In this document: positions 43,740 to 52,248 of the stretch, one piece after another
Layout of the letters: every line of letters begins with the position of its first letter
Position numbering within the stretch: position 1 is the stretch's first letter
Source of the DNA: Streptomyces sp. NBC_00341
GTDB taxonomy: Bacteria; Actinomycetota; Actinomycetes; Streptomycetales; Streptomycetaceae
Direction of reading: 5' to 3'
Assembly (NCBI RefSeq): GCF_041435055.1
Contig: NZ_CP108002.1
Location: 8,060,001 to 8,124,000 of the forward strand
Length of the DNA stretch: 64,000 nucleotides
Made by a program: the position numbers and the translations under genes
The notes under the pieces: model-generated
The model's input: only the letters and a program-made list of their open reading frames with translations
The model's database searches: none
What the model was told of the DNA's origin: nothing

Positions 43740-44723
43740 ATGCGGCGCAACAGGCTGGGAAACAGCGCGGTCGAGGTCACCGAGCTGTCCTTCGGGGCGG
43801 CCGCCATCGGCAATCTCTTCACTGCCGTCGAACCGGCGCAGGCCGCGGCCGCCGTCGACGCCGCCTGGGACGAGGGCGTCCGCTACTTCGACACCGCCCC
43901 GCACTACGGACTGGGCCTCTCGGAGCGGCGGCTCGGTGAGGCGCTGCGCGCCCGCCCCCGCGACTCGTACGCGCTGTCCACCAAGGTCGGCCGGGTCCTC
44001 GACCCACTGCCCGACGGCGGGTCCGCCCCGTCCGACGAGCTCTCCGAGGGCTTCGCCGTGCCCGCCACCCACCGCCGCCGCTGGGACTTCAGCGCCGCCG
44101 GTGTCCGCCGCAGCATCGAGGACAGCCTGGAACGGCTCGGTCTCGACCGCATCGACATCGCCTACCTGCACGACCCGGACGACCACGCGGAAGCCGCCTT
44201 CCAGGAGGCCTATCCGGAGCTGGAGAAGCTGCGCGCGGAGGGCGTGATCGGCGCCATCGGGGCCGGCATGAACCAGACCGCGATGCTCACCCGCTTCGTC
44301 CGCGACACCGACGCCGACGTGGTGCTCTGCGCCGGCCGCTTCACCCTCCTCGACCAGTCGGCCCTGAGTACTCTGCTGCCGGAGGCCGCCGCTCGCGGAC
44401 GCAGCGTCGTCGTCGGCGGGGTCTTCAACTCCGGCCTCCTCGCCGACCCGCGCCCCGGCGCGACGTACGACTACGCCGCCGCGCCCCTCACCCTCCTGGA
44501 CCGGGCCCTGCGCCTGAAGGCCGTCACCGAGGGCCACGGCGTACCGCTGCGCGCCGCCGCCCTGCACTACCCGCTCACCCACCCCGCCGTCGCCGGTGTC
44601 CTCGTCGGCACCCGCTCCCCGGACGAGGTGCGCGACGCGGCCGCCCTGCTGCGCGAGCCGGTCCCCGACGGGCTCTGGGACGAGCTGCGCGAAGAGGGAC
44701 TGCTGCCCGAGAACGGAAACTGA
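43740..44723 (+). CDS. Aldo/keto reductase, probable L-fucose dehydrogenase
   Basis: A 327-residue AKR with the catalytic tetrad visible: Asp in YFDTAPHYGLG (with Tyr), Lys in LSTKVGRVL, and His in AYLHDPDDH. Members next to a mutarotase and an amidohydrolase oxidise L-fucose (or D-threo-aldoses) with NAD(P)+. ATG 43740 is chosen; GTG 43698 in the same frame is an alternative. Two bases separate it from the mutarotase gene and then the lactonase gene, making a compact operon for the non-phosphorylating fucose pathway. The dehydratase and later enzymes are not in the window. Confidence 0.88.
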   Translation: MRRNRLGNSAVEVTELSFGAAAIGNLFTAVEPAQAAAAVDAAWDEGVRYFDTAPHYGLGLSERRLGEALRARPRDSYALSTKVGRVLDPLPDGGSAPSDELSEGFAVPATHRRRWDFSAAGVRRSIEDSLERLGLDRIDIAYLHDPDDHAEAAFQEAYPELEKLRAEGVIGAIGAGMNQTAMLTRFVRDTDADVVLCAGRFTLLDQSALSTLLPEAAARGRSVVVGGVFNSGLLADPRPGATYDYAAAPLTLLDRALRLKAVTEGHGVPLRAAALHYPLTHPAVAGVLVGTRSPDEVRDAAALLREPVPDGLWDELREEGLLPENGN

Positions 44724-44724
44724 C

Positions 44725-45036
44725 ATGCGCATCGCCCTGCACACCAAGGTCCGCGCGGACCGCACAGCCCAGTACGAGGCCGCGCACCGCGAGGTCCCGG
44801 CCGAACTGACCCGGGCGATCCGCGCGGCGGGCGCCACCTCCTGGACGATCTGGCGCAGCGGCACCGAACTGTTCCACGTCATCGAGTGCGAGGACTACGC
44901 CCGTCTCCTCGCCGAACTGGAGGAGCTCCCCGTCAACGTCGCCTGGCAGGCCAGGATGGACGAGCTCCTCGACGTCACGCACGACTACTCCTCGGACGGC
45001 GCCGAAGCCGGACTCCCCGTCGCCTGGGAGCTGTGA
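44725..45036 (+). CDS. L-rhamnose/L-fucose mutarotase family protein
   Basis: A 103-residue dimeric alpha/beta-barrel of the RhaM/DUF718 type: MRIALHTKVRADRTAQYEAAH, SWTIWRSGTELFHVIECEDY and NVAWQARMDEL are diagnostic. It interconverts sugar anomers to feed the dehydrogenase. It starts 1 nt after the upstream stop and ends 1 nt before the lactonase start. In this context L-fucose is the likelier sugar. Confidence 0.92.
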   Translation: MRIALHTKVRADRTAQYEAAHREVPAELTRAIRAAGATSWTIWRSGTELFHVIECEDYARLLAELEELPVNVAWQARMDELLDVTHDYSSDGAEAGLPVAWEL

Positions 45037-45037
45037 C

Positions 45038-45895
45038 ATGACCACCACCCCACGGATCGTCGACGCCCACCACCACATCTGGAACCTCTCGGTACGCGAC
45101 CAGGAGTGGATCACCGGCGAGGAACTCGCGCCCCTGCGCCGCGACTTCTCCCTCACCGACCTGGAACCGGAGGCCCGCGCCAACGGCGTGACCGCCACCG
45201 TGCTCGTGCAGACCGTCACCGTCCCGGAGGAGACCCCCGAGTTCCTCGCGCTCGCGGACGGCAGCGATCTGGTCGCCGGCGTCGTGGGCTGGAGCGACCT
45301 CACCGCGCCGGACATCACCGACACCCTCGCCGCCCTCCGCGAGCTGCCCGGCGGCGACCGGCTCGTCTCGCTGCGCCACCAGGTCCAGGGCGAGCCCGAC
45401 CCCGAATGGCTGCTGCGCGCCGACGTCCTGCGCGGCCTGGCCGCGGTCGCCGGCGCCGGACTCGTCTACGACCTGGTGGTCCAGCCGCACCAGCTGCCCG
45501 CCGCCGTCCGGGCCGCCGAACTGCTGCCCGGCCTCACCTTCGTCCTGGACCACGCGGGCAAACCGCCCATCGCCACCGGCGGCCTGCGCCCCTGGGCGGA
45601 TGACGTACGGGCCCTCGCCGCCCTCCCCAACACCGTGTGCAAGCTCTCCGGCCTGGTCACGGAGGCCGATCCGCACAACTGGACCGTCAAGGACCTGCGC
45701 CCCTACGCGGACACCGTCATCGACGCCTTCGGGCCGGCCCGGCTGATGTTCGGCTCGGACTGGCCGGTGTGCCGGCTCGCGGCCACGTACACCGAAGTCG
45801 TCGAGGCCGCCCACACCCTGGTCAGCGGCCTCGGACCCGGCGAACGGGCCGCCGTCCTCGCCACCACCGCCGAGCGGGTCTACGGCCTCCGGTAG
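45038..45895 (+). CDS. TIM-barrel amidohydrolase, probable L-fucono-lactonase
   Basis: A 285-residue amidohydrolase_2 protein with metal-binding DAHHHIWNL, FVLDHAGKPPI and the C-terminal FGSDWPVCRLAATY, the pattern of sugar lactonases in the fuconolactonase group. It would open the lactone formed by the dehydrogenase. Third gene of the operon. Confidence 0.92.
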   Translation: MTTTPRIVDAHHHIWNLSVRDQEWITGEELAPLRRDFSLTDLEPEARANGVTATVLVQTVTVPEETPEFLALADGSDLVAGVVGWSDLTAPDITDTLAALRELPGGDRLVSLRHQVQGEPDPEWLLRADVLRGLAAVAGAGLVYDLVVQPHQLPAAVRAAELLPGLTFVLDHAGKPPIATGGLRPWADDVRALAALPNTVCKLSGLVTEADPHNWTVKDLRPYADTVIDAFGPARLMFGSDWPVCRLAATYTEVVEAAHTLVSGLGPGERAAVLATTAERVYGLR

Positions 45896-45928
45896 CCACC
45901 CCGGCGCCGCCTGCGGCAGGCTGGGACC

Positions 45929-46789
45929 ATGCCAGAACTGCCGGAAGTCGAAGCCCTGCGGGTCTTCCTCGACGACCACCTCGTCGGCAGGGAGATCGAC
46001 CGCGTCCTCCCGCTCGCCATCAGCGTCCTGAAGACGTACGAGCCGCCGCTCACCGCCCTGCACGGCGGCACGGTCACCGGCGTCCGGCGGCACGGCAAGT
46101 TCCTGGACATCGAGGTGGGCCCCCTGCACCTGCTCACCCACCTCGCACGGGCCGGCTGGCTCCAGTGGAGGGACGGCTTCCCCGCCACCCCGCCGCGCCC
46201 CGGCAAGGGGCCACTCGCGCTGCGCACCGTCCTCACCGGCGGCGACGGCTTCGACCTCACAGAGGCCGGCACCACCAAGCGCCTCGCCGTCCACCTCGTC
46301 CACGACCCCGCAGAGGTGCCCGGTGTGGCCCGACTCGGACCCGACCCGCTCGACCCGTCCTTCGACCGGGACACGTTCGCCGCGCTGCTCGAAGGAGAGC
46401 GCCGGCAGATCAAGGGCGCGCTGCGCGACCAGTCCCTCATCGCCGGCATCGGCAACGCCTACAGCGACGAGATCCTGCACGTCGCGAAGATGTCACCCTT
46501 CAAACCCACCGCGCACCTCACCGACGACGAGATCACCCGGCTGCACACCGCCCTGCGCACCACCCTCGACGACGCCGTCGCCCGCTCCAGCGGCCTCGCG
46601 GCGAAGAAGCTCAAGGCCGAGAAGCGCAGCGGGATGCGGGTCCACGGACGCACCGGAGAAGCCTGCCCGGTCTGCGGCGACACCATCCGTGAGGTCTCCT
46701 TCAGCGACTCCTCGCTCCAGTACTGCCCGACCTGCCAGACCGGCGGGAAACCGCTCGCCGACCGCAGGCTCTCCAAACTGCTCAAGTAG
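45929..46789 (+). CDS. Fpg/Nei-family DNA glycosylase
   Basis: A 286-residue bifunctional glycosylase/AP lyase: N-terminal MPELPEVEALR (catalytic Pro and Glu), RRHGKFLDIE (beta-hairpin lysine), H2TH region QIKGALRDQSLIAGIGNAYS and a C-terminal zinc finger with CPVC and CPTC. It excises oxidised bases. The zinc finger is intact. It is 33 nt downstream of the lactonase but unrelated in function; its own promoter is likely. Whether it prefers 8-oxoguanine or pyrimidines cannot be told. Confidence 0.94.
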   Translation: MPELPEVEALRVFLDDHLVGREIDRVLPLAISVLKTYEPPLTALHGGTVTGVRRHGKFLDIEVGPLHLLTHLARAGWLQWRDGFPATPPRPGKGPLALRTVLTGGDGFDLTEAGTTKRLAVHLVHDPAEVPGVARLGPDPLDPSFDRDTFAALLEGERRQIKGALRDQSLIAGIGNAYSDEILHVAKMSPFKPTAHLTDDEITRLHTALRTTLDDAVARSSGLAAKKLKAEKRSGMRVHGRTGEACPVCGDTIREVSFSDSSLQYCPTCQTGGKPLADRRLSKLLK

Positions 46790-46806
46790 CCGCCACCCGG
46801 CCGGTC

Positions 46807-46823
46807 TACACTCCGGCCTCATG
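46807..46823 (+). promoter_or_regulatory. Leaderless-type promoter element before the LytTR gene
   Basis: TACACT (46807-46812) is followed by CCGGCCTC and the ATG, with no ribosome binding site, the typical leaderless arrangement. The same 17-nt block recurs at 47625 with one change. Confidence 0.55.
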
Positions 46824-47573
46824 CTGCGCGTACTCGCCGTCGACGACGAAGAACCCGCCCTGGAGGAGCTCCTGTACCTCCTGCGCGCCGATCCCCGCAT
46901 CCGCAGCGCCGAAGGAGCCACCGGAGCCACCGAGGCGCTGCGCCGCATCGGCGGCGCCGTCGAAGCGGGGCCCGAGGACCCCGCCGCCATCGACGTCGTC
47001 TTCCTCGACATCCACATGGCCGGGCTGACCGGCCTCGACGTCGCCCAGCTGCTGGCCGGATTCGCCGCGCCCCCGCTCATCGTCTTCGTCACCGCCCACG
47101 AGGACTTCGCCGTACAGGCCTTCGACCTCAAGGCCGTCGACTACGTCCTGAAACCGGTACGCCGCGAGCGCCTGGCCGAAGCCGTGCGCCGCGTCGCCGA
47201 ACAGGTCGGGGAGCGCTCCGCACCCGTCCACGACACCGCGCAGGACCAGATCCCGGTCGAACTGGGCGGCGTCATCCGCTTCGTGCCGATCGACGACATC
47301 GCCTACGCCGAGGCCCAGGGCGACTACGCGCGACTGCACACCGCCACCGGAAGCCACCTGGTCCGGGTGCCCCTGACCACCCTGGAGGAACGCTGGCGGA
47401 CCCGCGGCTTCGTCCGCATCCACCGCCGCCACCTCGTGGCCCTCGGCCGGATCGACGAACTGCGCCTCGACGCGGGCAGCATGAGCGTGCGCATCGGCAC
47501 CGCCGAACTCGCCGTCAGCCGCCGCCACACCCGTGCGCTGCGCGATCTGCTGATGCGGCAGGGCGGCCGCTGA
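46821..47573 (+). CDS. LytTR-family response regulator
   Basis: A 250-residue regulator: receiver 1-125 (VDDEEPALEEL, phosphoacceptor in VVFLDIHMAGLTG, VDYVLKPVRRERL) and LytTR DNA-binding domain 145-245 (EAQGDYARLHT, RGFVRIHRRHLVAL). LytTR proteins bind imperfect direct repeats near the promoters they activate. It is encoded beside a small membrane protein, a solute symporter and a LytS-like kinase, forming a regulator-transporter-sensor locus. ATG 46821 is chosen on the promoter and on family alignment. Confidence 0.93.
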   Translation: MLRVLAVDDEEPALEELLYLLRADPRIRSAEGATGATEALRRIGGAVEAGPEDPAAIDVVFLDIHMAGLTGLDVAQLLAGFAAPPLIVFVTAHEDFAVQAFDLKAVDYVLKPVRRERLAEAVRRVAEQVGERSAPVHDTAQDQIPVELGGVIRFVPIDDIAYAEAQGDYARLHTATGSHLVRVPLTTLEERWRTRGFVRIHRRHLVALGRIDELRLDAGSMSVRIGTAELAVSRRHTRALRDLLMRQGGR

Positions 47574-47624
47574 CCAGCGGCTACCCGCGTTTCCAAGCCC
47601 TTCCCAGCGGGGTCGGGTGCTGCG

Positions 47625-47641
47625 TACACTCCGGCCCCATG
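47625..47641 (+). promoter_or_regulatory. Leaderless-type promoter element before the small membrane protein gene
   Basis: TACACT (47625-47630), then CCGGCCCC and ATG; almost identical to the element at 46807. It implies that the transporter genes have their own promoter. Confidence 0.55.
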
Positions 47642-48001
47642 TCCGCAGAGTCAACGCCCCGGCGTGAAGTGGTGACGGGGGAGCCCCGGCGGGTCCGGCC
47701 GCTGCCGCGCTACCGCACCCAGTCGGAGATCGACGAACAGACCGCGCTCGGCGGTGCCTACGTACGCTCGCTGATGCGCAGCCAACTGCGCGCCGGGCTC
47801 ACCGCCTTCGCCGCGCTCGCCGTCGTCGCGGGCACCCTGCCGCTGGTCCTTGCGGCACTGCGCAGCGACGCCGTCGTATGGGCCGTCCTCGGCTTCGCCG
47901 CCTACCCGCCGCTCACCCTGATCGCCTGGTGGTACGTGCGCCGGGCCGAGCGCAACGAACACGACTTCGCCCGGCTCGTGGAAGGCCGCCCCGCACAGTG
48001 A
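47639..48001 (+). CDS. Small two-helix membrane protein, symporter partner
   Basis: A 120-residue protein: basic N-terminal half and two transmembrane helices (about 55-75 and 80-100) followed by RRAERNEHDFARLVEG. Its position before a solute:sodium symporter and its layout recall the DUF485 subunits that precede acetate permeases. The stop overlaps the symporter GTG by 4 nt. Confidence 0.78.
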   Translation: MSAESTPRREVVTGEPRRVRPLPRYRTQSEIDEQTALGGAYVRSLMRSQLRAGLTAFAALAVVAGTLPLVLAALRSDAVVWAVLGFAAYPPLTLIAWWYVRRAERNEHDFARLVEGRPAQ

Positions 48002-49479
48002 GCCGCGCCTACGCGGTGACGGCGGTCGCCGCCGTCGTCTCCGCCACCGTCCTCGTCGGCGGGTTCGGACTGCGCATCTCCCGCACCACGTCCGACTTCT
48101 ACGTCGCCTCCCGCACCGTTCGGCCCCGCCTCAACGCGGCCGCGATCAGCGGCGAGTACCTCTCCGCCGCCTCCTTCCTCGGCATCGCCGGACTGGTGCT
48201 CGTGCACGGCCCCGACATGCTCTGGTACCCCGTCGGCTACACGGCCGGCTACCTCGTCCTGCTGGTCTTCGTCGCCGCGCCGCTGCGCCGCTCGGGGGCC
48301 TACACCCTGCCCGACTTCGCCGAGGGGCGGCTCGAATCCCGGCAGGTGCGCCGGCTCGTCAGCGTGCTCGTCGTCGGAGCCGGCTGGCTCTACCTCGTGC
48401 CGCAGCTCCAGGGCGCCGGACTGACCCTGAAGATCCTCACCGGGGCGCCCGGCTGGCTCGGGGACGTCCTGGTCGCCTCCGTGGTCGTCCTGGCCGTCGC
48501 CGCGGGCGGCATGCGCTCCATCACCTTCGTCCAGGTCTTCCAGTACTGGCTGAAACTGACCGCGCTCCTGGTCCCCGCCCTCTTCCTGGTGCTGGCCTGG
48601 CAGGGCGACGGACGGCCCCGCGTCACCTTCGACGAGCAGCTGTCCGTCTTCCGCGCCGACCACCCGCTGTACGCCACCTACGGGCTCATCGTCGCCACCT
48701 TCCTCGGCACCATGGGCCTGCCGCACGTCGTCGTCCGCTTCTACACCAGCCCCAACGGCCGCGACGCCCGCCGCACCACCGTCGCCGTCCTCGCCCTGAT
48801 CGGCGTCTTCTACCTGCTGCCGCCCGTCTACGGCGCCCTCGGCCGGCTGTACGCCCCCGAACTGATCCACGGCGGCGACGCGGACGCCGCCGTACTGCTG
48901 CTGCCCGGCCGGGTCATCGGCGGCCTCGGCGGCGACCTGCTCGGCGCGCTCATCGCGGGCGGCGCCTTCGCCGCGTTCCTGTCCACCGCCTCCGGACTGA
49001 CCATGGCCGTCGCCGGAGTCATCACCCAGGACGTCCTGCCCTCGCGCGGCGTACGGCACTTCCGGCTGGCCACCGTCCTCGCCATCTCCGTCCCGCTGGC
49101 CGGCTCCCTGCTGGTCAGCCGGGTGCCGGTCGCGGACTCCGTGGGGATGGCGTTCGCGGTCTCGGCGTCCTCCTTCTGCCCGCTGCTGGTCCTCGGGATC
49201 TGGTGGCGCCGCCTCACCCCGCCCGGCGCCGTCGCCGGACTCCTGCTCGGCGGCGGCTCCGCACTGCTCTCCGTCGCGATCACCGTCAGCGGCGCGGTGC
49301 GCCCGCCCGGCTGGCCGCACGCCCTGCTCGCCTGGCCCGCCGTCTGGTCCGTGCCCGTCGGCTTCCTCGCCATGATCCTCGTGTCGCTGGCCACGCCCGG
49401 CCGTATACCCGCCGGCACCAACGCCGCCATGACCCGCTTCCACCTGCCCGAAGCGCTCACCTCAGGGAGGCACCGGTGA
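47998..49479 (+). CDS. Sodium/solute symporter (SSS family, acetate/monocarboxylate type)
   Basis: A 493-residue permease with about 13 transmembrane helices. SGEYLSAASFLGIAGL and GTMGLPHVVVRFYT are hallmarks of the ActP/MctP branch that carries acetate and other short monocarboxylates. GTG 47998 overlaps the upstream gene; the stop overlaps the kinase GTG by 4 nt. Substrate assignment is by family and by resemblance to LytS-LytTR-controlled transporter loci. Confidence 0.9.
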   Translation: MSRAYAVTAVAAVVSATVLVGGFGLRISRTTSDFYVASRTVRPRLNAAAISGEYLSAASFLGIAGLVLVHGPDMLWYPVGYTAGYLVLLVFVAAPLRRSGAYTLPDFAEGRLESRQVRRLVSVLVVGAGWLYLVPQLQGAGLTLKILTGAPGWLGDVLVASVVVLAVAAGGMRSITFVQVFQYWLKLTALLVPALFLVLAWQGDGRPRVTFDEQLSVFRADHPLYATYGLIVATFLGTMGLPHVVVRFYTSPNGRDARRTTVAVLALIGVFYLLPPVYGALGRLYAPELIHGGDADAAVLLLPGRVIGGLGGDLLGALIAGGAFAAFLSTASGLTMAVAGVITQDVLPSRGVRHFRLATVLAISVPLAGSLLVSRVPVADSVGMAFAVSASSFCPLLVLGIWWRRLTPPGAVAGLLLGGGSALLSVAITVSGAVRPPGWPHALLAWPAVWSVPVGFLAMILVSLATPGRIPAGTNAAMTRFHLPEALTSGRHR

Positions 49480-50666
49480 CCGGGGCCGGATACGCCGTCA
49501 TCGTGCTCCTGGGCGCCCTGCTGTTCGGGGCAGGCCTGCTGGCCGGACGCCGCACCGCCCGCCCCGTCCGCACCAGCGACGTCGGCACCCCCGTGGAGCA
49601 CGCCACCTTCGAAACCCTGCACACCGCCTCGCTGGCAGCGCCCCCGCTGCGCGCCGGACTCACCGAGGACAGCGCCCGCAAGTCCGCCCGGCGGCTGCGC
49701 TCCCTGCTCGGCACGGACGCCCTGTGCCTCACCGACCGCGAGCGGATCCTGGTCTGGGACGGCGAGGGCGGCCACCACGGCGAACACGTCATGGAACAGG
49801 TGGCGGAGCTGCTCGCCAGCGGCCGGGACACCGCGTTCCGCAGCGACTGCGAGGATCTGGACTGCCCGCTGCGGTGGGCCGTCGCCGTGCCGCTCACCGT
49901 CGACCACCGGGTCCTTGGCGCCCTGATCGCCTACGCGCCGAGGGAGTCGGCCGTCCTGGCGAGGGCCGCAGGGGAGGTCGCCCGCTGGGTCTGCGTACAG
50001 CTGGAACTCGCCGAGCTCGACCGCTCACGCACCCAGCTCATCGAGGCGGAGATCAGGGCCCTGCGCGCGCAGATCTCCCCGCACTTCATCTTCAACTCGC
50101 TCGCCGCCATCGCCTCCTTCGTCCGCACCGACCCCGAGCAGGCCCGTGAACTCCTTCTGGAGTTCGCCGACTTCACCCGCTACTCGTTCCGCAGCCACGG
50201 CGACTTCACCACCCTCGCGGACGAACTGCACTCCATCGACCAGTACCTGGCCCTGGTCCGGGCCCGCTTCGGTGAACGGCTCGCGGTCACCCTCCAGGTC
50301 GCGCCGGAGGTGCTGCCCGTCGCCCTGCCGTTCCTCTGCCTCCAGCCCCTCGTCGAGAACGCCGTCAAACACGGACTCGAAGGAGCGGTCACCTCCAGCC
50401 GCATCACCATCAGCGCCCTGGACGCCGGTTCGGAGGCCGAGGTGGTCATCGAGGACGACGGCATCGGCATGGACCCCGAACGGCTGCGCCACATCCTGCG
50501 CGGCGAGGGCGGCAAGTCCACCGGGGTCGGCCTGCTCAACGTGGACGAACGGCTGCGGCAGGTGTACGGCGACGACTACGGGCTCGTCATCGAGACGGGC
50601 ATCGGCGCCGGAATGCGGATCACGGTACGGCTGCCGAAGTACCGCGCCGGGGTGCACGGTTCCTGA
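49476..50666 (+). CDS. LytS-type sensor histidine kinase
   Basis: A 396-residue kinase. It has one N-terminal transmembrane helix (about 5-25), a GAF-like sensor (about 60-190), then His_kinase with LRAQISPHFIFNSLAAI (phosphorylated His) and HATPase with LVENAVKHGLEG and EDDGIGMDPERL. GTG 49476 has AGGGAGG upstream. It is expected to phosphorylate the LytTR regulator. The full five-transmembrane LytS sensor is absent, so the signal may be read inside the cell or from the symporter itself. Confidence 0.92.
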   Translation: MTGAGYAVIVLLGALLFGAGLLAGRRTARPVRTSDVGTPVEHATFETLHTASLAAPPLRAGLTEDSARKSARRLRSLLGTDALCLTDRERILVWDGEGGHHGEHVMEQVAELLASGRDTAFRSDCEDLDCPLRWAVAVPLTVDHRVLGALIAYAPRESAVLARAAGEVARWVCVQLELAELDRSRTQLIEAEIRALRAQISPHFIFNSLAAIASFVRTDPEQARELLLEFADFTRYSFRSHGDFTTLADELHSIDQYLALVRARFGERLAVTLQVAPEVLPVALPFLCLQPLVENAVKHGLEGAVTSSRITISALDAGSEAEVVIEDDGIGMDPERLRHILRGEGGKSTGVGLLNVDERLRQVYGDDYGLVIETGIGAGMRITVRLPKYRAGVHGS

Positions 50667-50683
50667 AGGGGCGGCCGACGGGC

Positions 50684-50734
50684 TCTCAGTACGGACGGAC
50701 AGGTTCTCAGTACGGACGGACAGGCTCTCAGTAC
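50684..50734. repeat. 21-bp tandem repeat at two convergent gene ends
   Basis: TCTCAGTACGGACGGACAGG(T/C) occurs twice (50684-50704, 50705-50725) and partly a third time over the stop codon of the next minus-strand gene. It looks like a recent local duplication. Confidence 0.8.
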
Positions 50735-51243
50735 AGGTGGATCGAGAGGTGCCCCAGCGGCAGCCCCAGCTGCCAGGCCGGCGTCCACACCTGCGCCACC
50801 GCCCCCTCCGCCTCCGGGTCCCGCGGGCCGTCGGCCGGCTCCCCGGGCGGCGGGCCGATCGCGTCGAGGTCGGCCGCCAGCAGTTCGGTGTCCTCCAGCC
50901 ACCGCCACGCCGCCCGTGCCAGCGCCAGATCCGGGTCTGGGCCGCCCCGCGCCGCCTCCAGCGCGTCGAGCCGCTCGCAGACCCAGCCGCGCCACGGGGC
51001 CCCGCACGCCGTCAGCAGCCGCAGCTCGTCCACCCGGGTGGCGGGCAGCGCCTCGGCCACCGCGCCGTCCGAGAGGAAGACCGTGAGGGCGAGCGCGTCA
51101 CGCCCCGCCCGGTACTCCAGCGTGGCCGGTTCCATCAGCTCCCCGGTCCGCAGCAGCTCGTCGGCGATGTACTCCGCGTACATCCAGGCCATCGGGATCT
51201 GCAGCCCGCCGCCACCGGATCCGTCCTGACGTTCCGGACGCAT
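50728..51243 (-). CDS. Unknown soluble protein
   Basis: A 171-residue acidic protein without cysteine clusters, signal peptide or membrane helix. The most distinctive part is MAWMYAEYIADELLRTGELM, followed by TRVDELRLLTACGAPWRGWV. I do not recognise it. ATG 51243 is chosen because similarity in composition starts there; ATG 51258 is possible. It is divergent from the small zinc-finger gene at 51368. Confidence 0.6.
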   Translation of the reverse strand: MRPERQDGSGGGGLQIPMAWMYAEYIADELLRTGELMEPATLEYRAGRDALALTVFLSDGAVAEALPATRVDELRLLTACGAPWRGWVCERLDALEAARGGPDPDLALARAAWRWLEDTELLAADLDAIGPPPGEPADGPRDPEAEGAVAQVWTPAWQLGLPLGHLSIHLY

Positions 51244-51367
51244 CGCGTCTCGCCCCATTCCGTTCTCGGCACGCCCCCACACGCAGCATTGAACCGGGGG
51301 AGCGCGCCCCGCGTGGCCAGAAGGACAGGATCCGTCGGACCGGATGCGTCACAGACAAGAGGGTGCG

Positions 51368-51565
51368 ATGACCGCAGAGCCCGGGAAGGGACCGCACATG
51401 AGACAACGGCTCGGCGCCTACGTGCTGGACGCGCTCCCGGCCCCGGAGGCGCTGGAGGTCTCCCGCCATCTGCAGAACTGCGACCTCTGCGCCGCGGACT
51501 ACGTCGCGGTGGCCGAGGCCGCGGCCCTGCTCCCGCTGCTCAGCGAGGAGGACCTCCTGGAGTAG
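51368..51565 (+). CDS. Mini zinc-finger (zf-HC2) protein, anti-sigma candidate
   Basis: A 65-residue protein with RLGAYVLDALPAPEALEVSR followed by HLQNCDLC, the HxxxCxxC zinc motif of ZAS anti-sigma factors. It lacks the transmembrane and periplasmic parts of typical ZAS proteins. Its last 67 bases overlap the end of the convergent ECF sigma gene. ATG 51368 or 51398 may start it. Binding to that sigma factor is inferred from family and position. Confidence 0.72.
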   Translation: MTAEPGKGPHMRQRLGAYVLDALPAPEALEVSRHLQNCDLCAADYVAVAEAAALLPLLSEEDLLE

Positions 51566-52068
51566 CCCGGCAGATTACGGGAGAGCAGGCGCAGCGCGTA
51601 GTACGAACGGGACTTCACGGTCCCGGCCGGAATCCCGAGCACCTCGGCCGTCTCGCCCACGCTGAGGCCCCGGAAGTAGATCTGGACCAGCACCGCCCGG
51701 TGCTCCGGGCTGAGGCCACGGACCGCCTCGCGCACATCGAGCGCGGCGACCGCGGACTCGGCGGTGTCCTCCCCGCACGGGGCGCTCTCCAGCACCGCGT
51801 CGCCCACCTCCGCGGGCCGGGCCAGCCGCGACCTGCGGGCGTCGATCGCCAGCCGGCGGCCCACGGTGAACAGCCAGGGCCGCATCGACTCGTACGGGCC
51901 GTCGAACGCCTCCGGGTGCTGCCAGGCCCGCACGAGGGTCTCCTGGAGCAGATCCTCTGCCCGCTGCCGGTCGCCGAAGGTCAGACCGAGGAGGAAGTGG
52001 AACAGGGCCGGGCCGTGCTCACGCTGCAGATCCGCGAGGGCCCGCTCGTCGGTCGTCGTCGTGGTCAT
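51499..52068 (-). CDS. ECF-family RNA polymerase sigma factor
   Basis: A 189-residue sigma factor with region 2 (FHFLLGLTFGDRQRAEDLLQ ... MRPWLFTVGRRLAIDARRSR) and region 4 (LSPEHRAVLVQIYFRGLSVG ... GTVKSRSYYALRLL). ATG 52068 has GGAAGGG upstream. ECF genes normally share an operon with their anti-sigma; here the zinc-finger gene is convergent and overlaps the 3' end. The target promoters are unknown; a candidate is its own promoter region. Confidence 0.92.
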   Translation of the reverse strand: MTTTTTDERALADLQREHGPALFHFLLGLTFGDRQRAEDLLQETLVRAWQHPEAFDGPYESMRPWLFTVGRRLAIDARRSRLARPAEVGDAVLESAPCGEDTAESAVAALDVREAVRGLSPEHRAVLVQIYFRGLSVGETAEVLGIPAGTVKSRSYYALRLLSRNLPGYSRRSSSLSSGSRAAASATAT

Positions 52069-52163
52069 GGTGAACGCCCTTCCCCGCGGAGGTCCCTGCC
52101 GCCTCGCTGCTGACTCGCGTATACGAACGCATCCGCGCCCCTGGCAACAGGACAAACGCCGCC

Positions 52164-52186
52164 CCGTGCGACGAGCGGTCGCACGG
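52164..52186 (-). terminator. Hairpin after the USP gene
   Basis: A 9-bp inverted repeat (CCGTGCGAC with GTCGCACGG, 5-nt loop) 60 nt below the minus-strand stop at 52249. Confidence 0.6.
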
Positions 52187-52248
52187 AGCGGCGAATGGTG
52201 CGGTGAGCGGTCGGGCGGGCGTCGGAGCAGGGCGCGGGGTGCGAGGGC

